DNA of 46,803 nt, from contig NZ_JAIOHK010000070.1 in the NCBI RefSeq assembly GCF_019913785.1, positions 1 through 46,803 of the forward strand. The letters are read 5' to 3'. The position numbers were made by a program, and so were the translations under genes. The DNA comes from Altibacter sp. (GTDB lineage Bacteria > Bacteroidota > Bacteroidia > Flavobacteriales > Flavobacteriaceae). Below are positions 32,832 to 42,112 of this stretch, piece after piece. The notes beneath the pieces were generated by a model. It searched no databases. It saw only the letters and a list, made by a program, of their open reading frames with translations, and was not told the DNA's origin. Each line of letters opens with the position of its first letter. The first letter of the stretch is position 1.

Positions 32832-34769
32832 TTAAATTTTCAGCGAATGGTTTTCATTTTTATGCCTGAATGAAATTTTGACAACGATCACTTGCCCCGA
32901 GGGTATATTTAATTTAATTGAGCCCGCTTCAGGGTATTTAAATTGTTCACTTTTAATTATCTTATTTGACGAATTCAGTACTTGAACAAAATAATTTTCA
33001 TTACTTTTTTTGTCGTTTATAAGAGGCCTAATATATATGGCCTTTTCTTCCTTTTTATAGGCTACCTCAAATTTTATATCGGATTCTAATGAATCGGAAG
33101 TATCGCGCTTTTTATATATATCGACATATTGTTTTGGTGGTTTTGGAAAACACTCTTCTGTTGGGATATCCGGGTCAATACTTAGTTTCATAAATCCTAA
33201 TTTATCGGGTCTAAGAGCAGTGTTAGGCTTTAATACAATAGAATTCCTCGCTTTAAAATCCACGGTAGATGAATCTCTAAAAGTTTGATTCCGAAGTGTA
33301 ATATTATAGGGAGCGTTTTCTATTTTAAAATTAAAACGGTAAAAGTCTCTATTTTCGATTTCTAAATTTCCAAACAACGCTTTCGTTTCTCTGGCCATCT
33401 TAACGGCTCGATATGCATCTACTCGGCCACTCCCTAGACCGCCTATAAATCTCTCATTTCCCGGCAAGACTTCAATATCTTCTGAAGATAGCTTTAATAT
33501 ACTTTCCGCTTCATACGATGACAAACAGTAATTCACCGACCATATAAGTCCAAGTACACCTGTAATGTATGGCGCTGCAGCCGAAGTTGCCCCTCCCACT
33601 ACAAAGTCATATCCGCAAAGTTCATGGCCAATTAAATAGGTGCGTGCAGGTGCCGAGATATCAATTGAGGGATTGTAGCGCATCACCCATTGAACATATT
33701 TTGCCGTAATATTTTGATCTTTATCAACAGAAAATTCTCGCGCATGCCGGTCTTTAAGATAGGCGGTCGCTTCAGTACCTTCTTTTCCAATAAATATATT
33801 TTCAGAAGGTGCTGAGAATTCTGAAAAAACACCTGTTACAGAAATTACTTTTTCAAAGGAAGCCGGATATCCATTGTCGTGAAGAACCACTCCATTTCTT
33901 TTACAATCATTAGTGTTTCCTGCGGCAGCAACAATAATTATTCCGTCATCATAAAATTCATTAATTCTTGCCTCAATATTTTCGTGATAGGTTCCCATAT
34001 GACATAACACCCAACTTGTATTGATCACTTTCGCACCGGCTTCCACTAATTCTTCAATTTGTTTGAAACTTCCATAACTTGTCGCAACCACATCGCATTC
34101 GGCACATATTCCCGGTCTTCCAACAGCATTATCCATTCTTGCCACTGCGATCCCGGCGACGTTTGACCCGTGTGCGCATGTAAGTCCTTTACTTGAGTTG
34201 GAATATTTAATATAATTTGAAATTCGTCCGGCAAAATCCTGATGCATAGAATCAATTCTGGCATCCGAGATACCAATAACTACCTTTTTCGAACCTTTAG
34301 TAATACCCCAGGCCTGCGGTGCCTTTATAAGGTCCAAATCGTACAATGCGCTTGTAGTTCCTAAATTTTTCACAGGACTGGTAGCGCCGTAATCATTGGG
34401 ATAATAAGGACCTTCGTTAGGGTAATATTGGTCAATTCTAGTGTATTTCTTTGGGAAATTATACTGTAAGGAACCTAGTAATTCTACGCGGTTCGTTACG
34501 ATATTGTAAACCGTTTTTAGTAAAGAGTCTTTGGTATTTGGAAATGCCTTTTGAAGTTCAAATACTTTATATTCTGAATAGATGTTGGTTTCTAGATTAT
34601 TTTCTCGACTTACTACTTTTAGCGTACCGTCCTCGTTTTGGGATACCGTAAGAAGATCCCCCTTATCTATATTCGAGTGAAAATAGTACCTGTCTTCCAT
34701 TTCGTTTTGAGACAAAAGGCCATAGGAAATACAAAAAGTAAATACATAAAAGAAGATCCTTTTCATCAA
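32832..34769 (-). CDS. Secreted subtilisin-like serine protease (S8)
   Basis: A 645-residue exported protease with a signal peptide (MMKRIFFYVFTFCISYGLLS). A prodomain-like region spans about 25-140. The S8 catalytic domain has Asp169 (VVIGISDARID), His200 (CAHGSNVAGI), oxyanion Asn285 (AAAGNTN) and Ser396 (GGATSAAAPYITG). It is followed by a beta-rich region of about 190 residues. The end (IIKSEQFKYPEAGSIKLNIP ... VVKISF) loosely resembles a type IX secretion C-terminal domain, which would place it on the cell surface; this is tentative. The start overlaps the coiled-coil gene by 4 bp, suggesting an operon. Confidence 0.85.
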   Translation of the reverse strand: MMKRIFFYVFTFCISYGLLSQNEMEDRYYFHSNIDKGDLLTVSQNEDGTLKVVSRENNLETNIYSEYKVFELQKAFPNTKDSLLKTVYNIVTNRVELLGSLQYNFPKKYTRIDQYYPNEGPYYPNDYGATSPVKNLGTTSALYDLDLIKAPQAWGITKGSKKVVIGISDARIDSMHQDFAGRISNYIKYSNSSKGLTCAHGSNVAGIAVARMDNAVGRPGICAECDVVATSYGSFKQIEELVEAGAKVINTSWVLCHMGTYHENIEARINEFYDDGIIIVAAAGNTNDCKRNGVVLHDNGYPASFEKVISVTGVFSEFSAPSENIFIGKEGTEATAYLKDRHAREFSVDKDQNITAKYVQWVMRYNPSIDISAPARTYLIGHELCGYDFVVGGATSAAAPYITGVLGLIWSVNYCLSSYEAESILKLSSEDIEVLPGNERFIGGLGSGRVDAYRAVKMARETKALFGNLEIENRDFYRFNFKIENAPYNITLRNQTFRDSSTVDFKARNSIVLKPNTALRPDKLGFMKLSIDPDIPTEECFPKPPKQYVDIYKKRDTSDSLESDIKFEVAYKKEEKAIYIRPLINDKKSNENYFVQVLNSSNKIIKSEQFKYPEAGSIKLNIPSGQVIVVKISFRHKNENHSLKI

Positions 34770-35239
34770 TCTTTGAGTGAATTTAATTTTTCAAGCTCTT
34801 CCATTATAGTGTCCAACTGTATTTGCTGCTCCAGGGTATACAGCGTCAGTTCTTCTATTTTCTGAAGCAACAACAGATTCATTTCTTTTAATGAAATCCC
34901 GTTCGCTTCAAGTTGTTGTGCCGAAGGGATTCCGGGTAAATGATGCGCTTTTTCAATATAAGCGGCCACTTCTTCCAAGCTGAGCAGCGCATAGGTAGGA
35001 TTCAATTTCGAAGCACCTTCAAAATAATGCTCAAATACATAATCTGGGGCTACAGCACCGTTGAGGTCCACCAGCACTTCCTGCGTATGGATTTTGCCTT
35101 TTACGGTGAGTAATTCATCGGGCTTTTCAGTGCCAATTCCAATCTTGCCATCCTTTTCGGTTAGATTTTTAAACGTATTTCGCTGAGCAAACAACGAAAC
35201 GGAACAAAGCATCAAACAAATAATTACAATATTTTTCAT
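34766..35239 (-). CDS. Secreted coiled-coil 'tail fibre-like' protein
   Basis: 157 residues with a signal peptide (MKNIVIICLMLCSVSLFAQ), then GKIGIGTEKPDELLTVKGKIHTQEV, a repeat-like beta segment as in fibre and cell-wall surface proteins, a conserved VDLNGAVAPDYVFE segment, SLEEVAAYIEKAHHLPGIPSAQQL and a C-terminal leucine-rich coiled coil (about 120-157). Flavobacteria carry many of these; their function is unknown, and they are probably trimeric surface fibres or their stalks. It is the first gene of a two-gene unit with the protease. Confidence 0.72.
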   Translation of the reverse strand: MKNIVIICLMLCSVSLFAQRNTFKNLTEKDGKIGIGTEKPDELLTVKGKIHTQEVLVDLNGAVAPDYVFEHYFEGASKLNPTYALLSLEEVAAYIEKAHHLPGIPSAQQLEANGISLKEMNLLLLQKIEELTLYTLEQQIQLDTIMEELEKLNSLKD

Positions 35240-35407
35240 AGACTAACACGGTATTAATTCAATTCAGCTTAAAAGTACTGCATTTTTTTAAGAAGCCATA
35301 TCTCTGCTAAAAACTCATCCTCCTTTTGTATACTTATCGCCCAATTGAAACGTTATAATCAAGGCTAGAGAAAGGAAATAGTATATTGAAATCTTGTAAA
35401 GGAGTAT

Positions 35408-35425
35408 GTTTCAAATAGTTGAAAC
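35408..35425. promoter_or_regulatory. Perfect palindrome in the intergenic region
   Basis: GTTTCAA-ATAG-TTGAAAC, 7-bp perfect arms with a 4-base spacer, in the 289-bp gap between the divergent coiled-coil gene and the TPR gene. It lies about 75 bp upstream of the TPR promoter -7 box, a good place for a dimeric regulator. No known regulator can be named. Confidence 0.4.
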
Positions 35426-35496
35426 CACAGCTCAAATTGTTCATTTAATTGTTAAAAAACTTCAAGATTTTAGTATCGCTCTTCTCGCCTAACTTG

Positions 35497-35504
35497 TACT
35501 TTTG
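35497..35504 (+). promoter_or_regulatory. -7 promoter box of the TPR gene
   Basis: TACTTTTG, a perfect TAnnTTTG match, 24 bases before the ATG at 35529. No standard -33 TTG is visible. Confidence 0.55.
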
Positions 35505-35528
35505 AACGCCTTAAATAAAGTAAATAAA

Positions 35529-38500
35529 ATGCTTAGAAACCTCATAGCTGTTTTTCTTTTCCTACTTATTTCCGTTACTTCCTTTTCGCAGCAAACCGCC
35601 GTATTTACCAACGAGTTGGTCGATTACAATAAAGCCCTGGAGTTGTACCGGAATAATCAGTTTCTCGCCTCCCAAAATCTATTTACCAAGGTAAAGCATA
35701 GTGTAAAAGACGAAACCATTCAGGGTGATTGTGCTTATTATATCGCCAATTGTGCTGTTCGCCTCAACCAACAGGATGCCGATGCCCTGATGGAAGAATT
35801 TGTCACCGAATATCCCACCAGTATCAAACGCAACGAAGCCTATATCAATGTGGCCAATTATTATTTTGAAAATGGCAAATACTCCTATGCTCGAAAATGG
35901 TACGATAAGGTGGATGAGTCTAGTGTCCCCCGAAGTGAAAGGGACCGTTTCTATTTTAACAATGGCTATGCCTATTTTAAGAACAAGCGCTATAGTGAAG
36001 CCAAGAAGTATTTCAATCGTGTAAATACTTCACAAAAGTACGGGTCGCAGGCGAAGTATTACCTCGGTTTTATTGCGTATGAAGGCGATGATTATCAAGA
36101 AGCCAACGAACTTTTCGAAGAAGTAAAGAACGAAGAGCGCTATGCCGAAGGACTTTCCTATTACCAGGCCGATATGAATTTCAAATTGGGAAATTTCCAA
36201 AAGGCAATTGATATGGGCAAGGAACAGTACGACCAATCAAATCCGGTAGAGAAAAGTGAGCTTTCCAAGATTATAGGGGAGAGTTATTTCAACCTGGAAA
36301 AATATGCTGAAGCCATACCGTATTTAAGGGAATACAAAGGAAAACGCGGTAAGTGGAACAATACCGATTACTACCAGTTGGGCTATGCCTATTACAAACA
36401 AGGGGACTTTCAAAGTGCCATAGGGGAATTTAATAAGATCGTGGATGGGCGTAATTCGGTAGCGCAAAATGCCTACTATCACTTGGCCGAATCCTATCTG
36501 AAACTCGATCAGAAGCAACAGGCTTTAAACGCTTTTAAAAATGCTTCCGAAATGGATTTCTCTCCCGAAATTCAGGAGGACGCCTGGCTCAATTATGCCA
36601 AACTCAGTTACGAGATAGGAAATAGTTACCAGAGTACGCCACAGGTGCTTCTTTCATTTATGGAGGCCTATCCGAACAACAAGAACAACGAACAACTGAA
36701 GGACCTGTTGATCGATTCCTACCTCACTTCTAAAAATTATAAAGCGGCCATCGAATTGTTGGAGAATAACAAATCCTTTGAAAACAAATTGGCCTATCAA
36801 AAAGTAACCTTCTTTAGAGCCACCGAGCTATATAATGAAGGAAATTATCGCGAAGCGATTTCCTACTTAGACAAATCCTTAAACGAACCCCGCGATCCAC
36901 TGTATACAGCTCGAGCCACCTTTTGGAAAGCCGAATGTGACTATCAACTCAATAATTTTGATGAAGCACTTATTGGGTATAAACAGTTCCTTCAGTTACC
37001 CGGAGCGGCCAAGGCGCCCGAAATGGAAAATAGTCACTACAATCTCGCGTATAACTATTTTAAGCTGAAGAACTATTCCGAAGCGATCAACCAGTTCAAA
37101 ATATACGTGGAATCCTCCTCTTCAAATGGAGCTCGTAAAAAAGACGCCTACCTTCGCTTGGGGGACAGTTATTTTGTAAGCAGCCAGTATTGGCCGGCAA
37201 TGGACAATTACAACAAGGCCATCGAACTTGACACCCCAGATGAAGACTATGCCGCGTTCCAGAAGGCAATTAGTTACGGATTTGTAGATCGCGTGCAGAG
37301 TAAGATCGACGGACTGCAAGAGTTTTCAAGAAAATACCCCAGATCGGTATACCGCGATGATGCCCTATACGAATTGGGTAATACCTATGTTTCTCAAGAC
37401 AAGACAAACGATGCAATTGCCACCTATGACAAACTCTTAAAGGAACAACCCACCAGTAGCTATGTATCGCGCACCTTGCTGAAAAAGGCGCTGATCTACG
37501 ACAATACCGGAAAAAGCAATGAGGCGCTCAATCTCTTTAAACGTGTGGCCAAGGATTTTCCGTCTACTACCGAAGCCTTGCAAGCCGTGGCTTCCGCCAA
37601 GATTATTTATATCGACCAGGGACGGGTGGACGAATATGCCAACTGGGTAAAGTCATTGGATTTTGTCGATATTGAAGATGCCGAAGTAGATGATGCGACC
37701 TATCTGGCTGCCGAACAACCTTATTTAGAAAACAAGCCGAAGCAGGCATTGCCACGGTTCGAGGCGTATTTGAAGCAATTTCCAAACGGCCAACACGCCT
37801 TAAAAGCCCATTTTTATGCAGGACAGTTGTATTTTGCTGAAAATGCTTCGGAAAAAGCCATTCCGCATTATGCCTTTGTGGCGGGGAAGGAGCGTAGTGA
37901 GTTCAGCGAGCAGGCCTTGGCGCGTATTTCAGAATTGTATTTGGGCAAAAAGGACTATCAAAATGCACTGAAATATCTGAAACAATTGGAGGTTGAAGCC
38001 GATTTCCCCCAAAACATCATTTTTGCACAAACCAACAGCATGAAGGCGAGTTATGAGCTCAAGCTATATCCCGAAGCGGTTGCCTATGCAGAGAAGGTAC
38101 TTCAGAATTCCAAGATCGATAACGCCATTAAAAGTGATGCACAAATCATCATTGCTCGTGCTGCCATGAAAACCGGGGACGAAAGCAAGGCAAAAATGGC
38201 CTATGCTGAGGTTTCAAAAATTGCTACAGGACAGCTGGCTGCAGAAGCCCTGTTTTACGATGCCTATTTTAAGAATAAGGATAGCAACTACGAAGCCTCG
38301 AATGCTTCGATCCAAAAATTAGCCAAAGATTATAGCGGATTTAAATACTACGGTGCAAAAGGGCTGGTGCTTATGGCAAAGAATTTTTACGCCTTGGAAG
38401 ATGCCTATCAGGCCTCTTATATTTTGGAAAGTGTAATTAAAAATTTCACCGAATATCAGGATGTCGTAGACGAAGCAAAGGCCGAATTGGCCGTTGTAAA

Positions 38501-38549
38501 AGCTTCCGAAGCAAAAACCAATGCCTCTGTAGAAACAGACGGAAACTAA
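35529..38549 (+). CDS. Large secreted tetratricopeptide-repeat protein
   Basis: 1006 residues: signal peptide MLRNLIAVFLFLLISVTSFSQ, then an almost continuous array of TPR helices to the end. Examples are YYFENGKYSYARKWYDKV, YAYFKNKRYSEAKKYFNRV, YYQLGYAYYKQGDFQSAIGEFNKI and DALYELGNTYVSQDKTNDAIATYDKLL. Such long periplasmic TPR proteins are protein-protein scaffolds of the envelope. The outer-membrane barrel gene follows after 32 bp, so a barrel/scaffold pair is likely. The start was set at the ATG that opens the signal peptide. It is more GC-rich than the polysaccharide locus. Confidence 0.87.
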   Translation: MLRNLIAVFLFLLISVTSFSQQTAVFTNELVDYNKALELYRNNQFLASQNLFTKVKHSVKDETIQGDCAYYIANCAVRLNQQDADALMEEFVTEYPTSIKRNEAYINVANYYFENGKYSYARKWYDKVDESSVPRSERDRFYFNNGYAYFKNKRYSEAKKYFNRVNTSQKYGSQAKYYLGFIAYEGDDYQEANELFEEVKNEERYAEGLSYYQADMNFKLGNFQKAIDMGKEQYDQSNPVEKSELSKIIGESYFNLEKYAEAIPYLREYKGKRGKWNNTDYYQLGYAYYKQGDFQSAIGEFNKIVDGRNSVAQNAYYHLAESYLKLDQKQQALNAFKNASEMDFSPEIQEDAWLNYAKLSYEIGNSYQSTPQVLLSFMEAYPNNKNNEQLKDLLIDSYLTSKNYKAAIELLENNKSFENKLAYQKVTFFRATELYNEGNYREAISYLDKSLNEPRDPLYTARATFWKAECDYQLNNFDEALIGYKQFLQLPGAAKAPEMENSHYNLAYNYFKLKNYSEAINQFKIYVESSSSNGARKKDAYLRLGDSYFVSSQYWPAMDNYNKAIELDTPDEDYAAFQKAISYGFVDRVQSKIDGLQEFSRKYPRSVYRDDALYELGNTYVSQDKTNDAIATYDKLLKEQPTSSYVSRTLLKKALIYDNTGKSNEALNLFKRVAKDFPSTTEALQAVASAKIIYIDQGRVDEYANWVKSLDFVDIEDAEVDDATYLAAEQPYLENKPKQALPRFEAYLKQFPNGQHALKAHFYAGQLYFAENASEKAIPHYAFVAGKERSEFSEQALARISELYLGKKDYQNALKYLKQLEVEADFPQNIIFAQTNSMKASYELKLYPEAVAYAEKVLQNSKIDNAIKSDAQIIIARAAMKTGDESKAKMAYAEVSKIATGQLAAEALFYDAYFKNKDSNYEASNASIQKLAKDYSGFKYYGAKGLVLMAKNFYALEDAYQASYILESVIKNFTEYQDVVDEAKAELAVVKASEAKTNASVETDGN

Positions 38550-38581
38550 AGTCATTTCAGAAATAAATTTATCCAGACAAC

Positions 38582-40315
38582 ATGTTAGAAAAACGTTTAG
38601 CCTCACTTTTAGTTATAGTTGTTAGTTTTTGTACGGCACCCTTTTATGCTCAGGAAGGCGATCTGGGGACCGAAGTGGTTAATATTGTAAAACCCTATAC
38701 GCCTACCATCTCCGATGCCTTTAAGGTAAAGGAAACACCGGTGCTAAATGATTCGGTCAACGCCCAAAAAAAGGAGGTGAATTACAGCATTTTTTCGGTG
38801 CCTGTGGCCTCTACTTTTACCCCCGCCAAAGGGAAGGCGGCCACTGTGGAAAAAGCGAAGCCCATAAAATTATACGATAATTATGCGACCCTTGGTTTTG
38901 GGAATTATACCAGTATTCTAGGTGAACTGTATAGCAACTTCGAGCTAAGTAGAACCGACAATGCCGGTTTCTTTTTTCGGCATAACTCATCACAGGGCGA
39001 TATCGATGGCGTACTGCTAGAGAACAAATTTTACAACACCAGTTTGGATGGAAATTATTCCAGCAGACAGCGCGATGCGTCGTATCGTCTGGATGCAGGT
39101 GTCAAACATCAATTATTCAATTGGTATGGGTTGCCCGATAGTTTTGAAGAGCAATTAATTTTGTTAAATGAAACCTTCGATGTACAACAAACCTATTTCA
39201 GCGGATATGTAGGTGGAAGCATTGCTGTGGATGAAAGCTTTTTCGATAAGATTTCGGCCAAGGTGCAATTCTTGAGTGATGCCTACGGCTCTTCCGAATT
39301 CAATATCAACACACAACCTGAGTTTTCCTTTCCATTGACCGATTTCACCCTAAAAATTGATGGCGATGTAGATTATCTTTCGGGCAGTTTCGATCGCATA
39401 TATTTTGCCGAAATACCAATAGACTATAGTTTTTTAAATGCGGGAATCGCGCCGTCTTTGGTGTATATCAATAACGATCTCACACTTTCGCTTGGAGTAG
39501 CGGCCTACCTAAGTATGGATTCCGAAGCCAGCGATACCAATTTTTCTATCTATCCGCGGATCAATGCCTCCTACCGCTTGGTGGATGAACTCCTCATTGT
39601 CTATGGCGGTACCGAAGGCGGTCTCGAGCAAAATACCTATTACGATCTAAAAGAGATAAATCCGTATGTTTCGCCCACCTTATTCATCATGCCTACCAAG
39701 AATTTGTACAATGCCTTTGGAGGATTGAAAGGGAAACTGTCCAATTCGGTAGGATATAACCTTCGAGCTTCCTATGGCAAAGCCGAAAACAAAGCACTTT
39801 TTCAAATCAATCCCATCAACGATATAGCCCCTACCGAAACCTATCAGTACGGAAATTCATTTCAAGTGGTCTACGATGCTATCAATACATTGTCGGTGTT
39901 TGGCGCGTTACAAGTGGAAATTTCCGAAGCCTTTTCACTGGGGATCAATGGAGAATATTTTAGTTATAACACTACCAACCAAGCCGAAGCCTGGAATTTA
40001 CCCGATTTAAAAGCAACCATCTTTTCCAATTTCAACATTACCGAGCAGATGTATGGAGGTGCCTCATTATTTTATGTAGGTGAAAGAAAAGACCAAATCG
40101 TGGCGTATAGCCCGTTGATAGACCCGTTTCCAACCGTAGTTACCTTAGACGGCTATGTAGATCTGAATGCACATTTTGGATATAATGTAAACGACCGACT
40201 TTCAATCTTTCTGAAGGGAAGTAATTTGTTGAGCGATAATTATTTGAAATGGTACAATTATCCGGTACAGGGAATACAGGGATTGTTGGGAGCCACCTAT
40301 AAGTTCGACTGGTAG
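38582..40315 (+). CDS. Outer-membrane beta-barrel protein (TonB-receptor-like)
   Basis: 577 residues with a signal peptide (MLEKRLASLLVIVVSFCTAPFYA). A short plug-like segment contains VVNIVKPYTPTISDAFKVKE. About 95-577 is a series of amphipathic, aromatic-rich beta strands (for example YATLGFGNYTSILGELYSNFEL), ending with the barrel signature LGATYKFDW. There is no full TonB plug domain, so substrate transport is uncertain. It probably works with the TPR protein encoded just upstream. Transcription likely ends at the hairpin at 40341. Confidence 0.78.
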   Translation: MLEKRLASLLVIVVSFCTAPFYAQEGDLGTEVVNIVKPYTPTISDAFKVKETPVLNDSVNAQKKEVNYSIFSVPVASTFTPAKGKAATVEKAKPIKLYDNYATLGFGNYTSILGELYSNFELSRTDNAGFFFRHNSSQGDIDGVLLENKFYNTSLDGNYSSRQRDASYRLDAGVKHQLFNWYGLPDSFEEQLILLNETFDVQQTYFSGYVGGSIAVDESFFDKISAKVQFLSDAYGSSEFNINTQPEFSFPLTDFTLKIDGDVDYLSGSFDRIYFAEIPIDYSFLNAGIAPSLVYINNDLTLSLGVAAYLSMDSEASDTNFSIYPRINASYRLVDELLIVYGGTEGGLEQNTYYDLKEINPYVSPTLFIMPTKNLYNAFGGLKGKLSNSVGYNLRASYGKAENKALFQINPINDIAPTETYQYGNSFQVVYDAINTLSVFGALQVEISEAFSLGINGEYFSYNTTNQAEAWNLPDLKATIFSNFNITEQMYGGASLFYVGERKDQIVAYSPLIDPFPTVVTLDGYVDLNAHFGYNVNDRLSIFLKGSNLLSDNYLKWYNYPVQGIQGLLGATYKFDW

Positions 40316-40340
40316 CCGCATAAAAATTTTAATTGCTAAT

Positions 40341-40367
40341 AGCATTCTATAAATCGGGATGCTTTTT
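40341..40367 (+). terminator. Terminator after the TPR/barrel unit
   Basis: Stem AGCATTC / GGATGCT (7 pairs, one G-U) with a 9-base loop, followed by TTTT and a further T run. It lies 26 bases after the barrel stop codon and before the amidohydrolase gene. Confidence 0.6.
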
Positions 40368-40391
40368 CTATTTTTACTAAAAACCAATCCG

Positions 40392-42026
40392 ATGAAAAAC
40401 ATACTTTTCCTTTTTGTACTCATATTTTTTTCCTGTGCTCCCGAAAAAATTCCGGCAGATCTCCTCGTTAAAAATGCGACCATCTACACGGTCAATGACA
40501 ATTTTGATACGGCAAAGGCCTTTGTGGTAAAAGATGGAAAGATTCTGGAAATAGGTAAAAAACCCGAATTAGAATTGAAATACAAAATCGCCGAAGTATA
40601 CGACGCGCAGGGACAGACAATTATCCCCGGACTCATAGATGCCCATGCCCATTTATTAAATTTGGGGATGGCACTTCAAAATGTAGATCTGGTGGATACC
40701 AAAAGCTATAGTGAAGTCTTGGAACGTGTGGTAGCCTTTCAAAAGGAGAAAAATGTAGAATATATCACGGGACGCGGTTGGGATCAAAACGATTGGGATA
40801 TAAAGGAGTTCCCTACAAAAAAGGAGTTGGATTCCCTGTTCCCCAATACACCTGTCGCCTTACGGCGCATAGATGGACATGCCATGATTGTAAACAGTAA
40901 AGCCTTAGAATTGGCAGGAATCACGGGAAAAACCAAAGTTGATGGAGGCGAAGTAGTCTTGAAGGATGGCAAGCCTACCGGCATTTTGGTGGATGCAGCC
41001 ATGTCTGCGGTGAGAGCTACTATTCCAAGGGCAAGTCGTGAAACTATGGTGACTGCTTTAAAAGAGGCTGAACAAGTCTGTTTAGAACTTGGGTTAACCA
41101 CCATTGACGAGGCCGGCACATCGAGAGAGGTTATTGAAATCATGAGGGACCTTCACGAAAAAAATGAGCTGTCCCTACGCATATATGCGATGGTCGCAGG
41201 AAGATCAAGTGACTTGGATTACTTTTTAGAGAATGGGATTATTAAAACAGATCGACTGAATGTACGTTCGGTAAAAGTGTGGAGTGATGGTGCCTTAGGA
41301 TCACGTGGTGCGGCCATGCGACAGGAATATAGCGATCAACCGGGTCAGTTTGGGCTGATGATCACTACCGAAGCAGCCTTAGACTCATTGGCCAGGAAAA
41401 TTGCGGCAGCTGGTTATCAAATGAACACGCATGCCATTGGAGATTCGGCAAATATTTCTGTGCTTCGGGTGTATTCCAATGTGTTGAAAGATGAAAAAGA
41501 CCCTCGCTGGAAAGTGGAACACGCACAGATTATCACACCATCCGATTTCGACTATTTTTCAGAAAAGATATTACCATCCATTCAGCCTACACATGCGACC
41601 AGCGATATGTATTGGGCAGAGGATAGAGTGGGGGCCGAGCGTATAAAAGGAGCCTATTCGTATAAAACCTTGCTTGAGAAGTCGGGAATGGTAGCCTTGG
41701 GAACCGACTTTCCGGTAGAAAAGGTAAACCCTATGTATACCTTCTATGCCGCTGTGGCCCGAAAGGATTTAAAGCAATATCCTGAAGGTGGCTATCGTAT
41801 GGAAGAAGGATTGACCCGGGAAGAAACACTAAAAGGGATGACTATCTGGGCGGCCTATTCTAATTTTGAAGAAGACGAAAAAGGAAGTATCGAAGCCGGT
41901 AAATTTGCCGATTTCACCGTGCTCGAACAAGACATTATGACCATCCCCCTAGATAGCATACCCAATGTTAAGGTGAGTGCTACATTTATCAATGGGAAAA
42001 AGGTGTATGAAAAAAGTAGTGAGTAG
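40392..42026 (+). CDS. Amidohydrolase-3 family metal-dependent hydrolase, lipoprotein (YtcJ-like)
   Basis: 544 residues. MKNILFLFVLIFFSCAPEK is a lipoprotein signal with a candidate Cys15. The hydrolase has the metal motif GLIDAHAHLLNLG, a middle HAIGDSA motif, KVEHAQIITPSDFDYF, GTDFPVEKVNPMYTFYAAVARKD and the terminal beta sandwich (GSIEAGKFADFTVLEQDI). It is therefore an outer-membrane or periplasmic amidohydrolase; the substrate is unknown. The ATG at 40392 was chosen because it starts the lipoprotein signal. The heptamer repeat begins 21 bp past the stop. Confidence 0.88.
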   Translation: MKNILFLFVLIFFSCAPEKIPADLLVKNATIYTVNDNFDTAKAFVVKDGKILEIGKKPELELKYKIAEVYDAQGQTIIPGLIDAHAHLLNLGMALQNVDLVDTKSYSEVLERVVAFQKEKNVEYITGRGWDQNDWDIKEFPTKKELDSLFPNTPVALRRIDGHAMIVNSKALELAGITGKTKVDGGEVVLKDGKPTGILVDAAMSAVRATIPRASRETMVTALKEAEQVCLELGLTTIDEAGTSREVIEIMRDLHEKNELSLRIYAMVAGRSSDLDYFLENGIIKTDRLNVRSVKVWSDGALGSRGAAMRQEYSDQPGQFGLMITTEAALDSLARKIAAAGYQMNTHAIGDSANISVLRVYSNVLKDEKDPRWKVEHAQIITPSDFDYFSEKILPSIQPTHATSDMYWAEDRVGAERIKGAYSYKTLLEKSGMVALGTDFPVEKVNPMYTFYAAVARKDLKQYPEGGYRMEEGLTREETLKGMTIWAAYSNFEEDEKGSIEAGKFADFTVLEQDIMTIPLDSIPNVKVSATFINGKKVYEKSSE

Positions 42027-42047
42027 CGATCGAAAATCTAATTTTAC

Positions 42048-42110
42048 ACTAATCACTAATCACTAATCACTAATCACTAATCACTAATCACTAATCACTA
42101 ATTACTAATC
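42048..42110 (+). repeat. Tandem heptamer repeat (ACTAATC)9
   Basis: Nine 7-bp units back to back, eight identical and one (unit 8) with the last base changed to T. It fills the gap between two convergent genes and ends two bases before the metalloprotease stop codon. It is a slipped-strand candidate; it lies outside coding sequence, so unit gain or loss would not change either protein. Confidence 0.95.
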
Positions 42111-42112
42111 AT

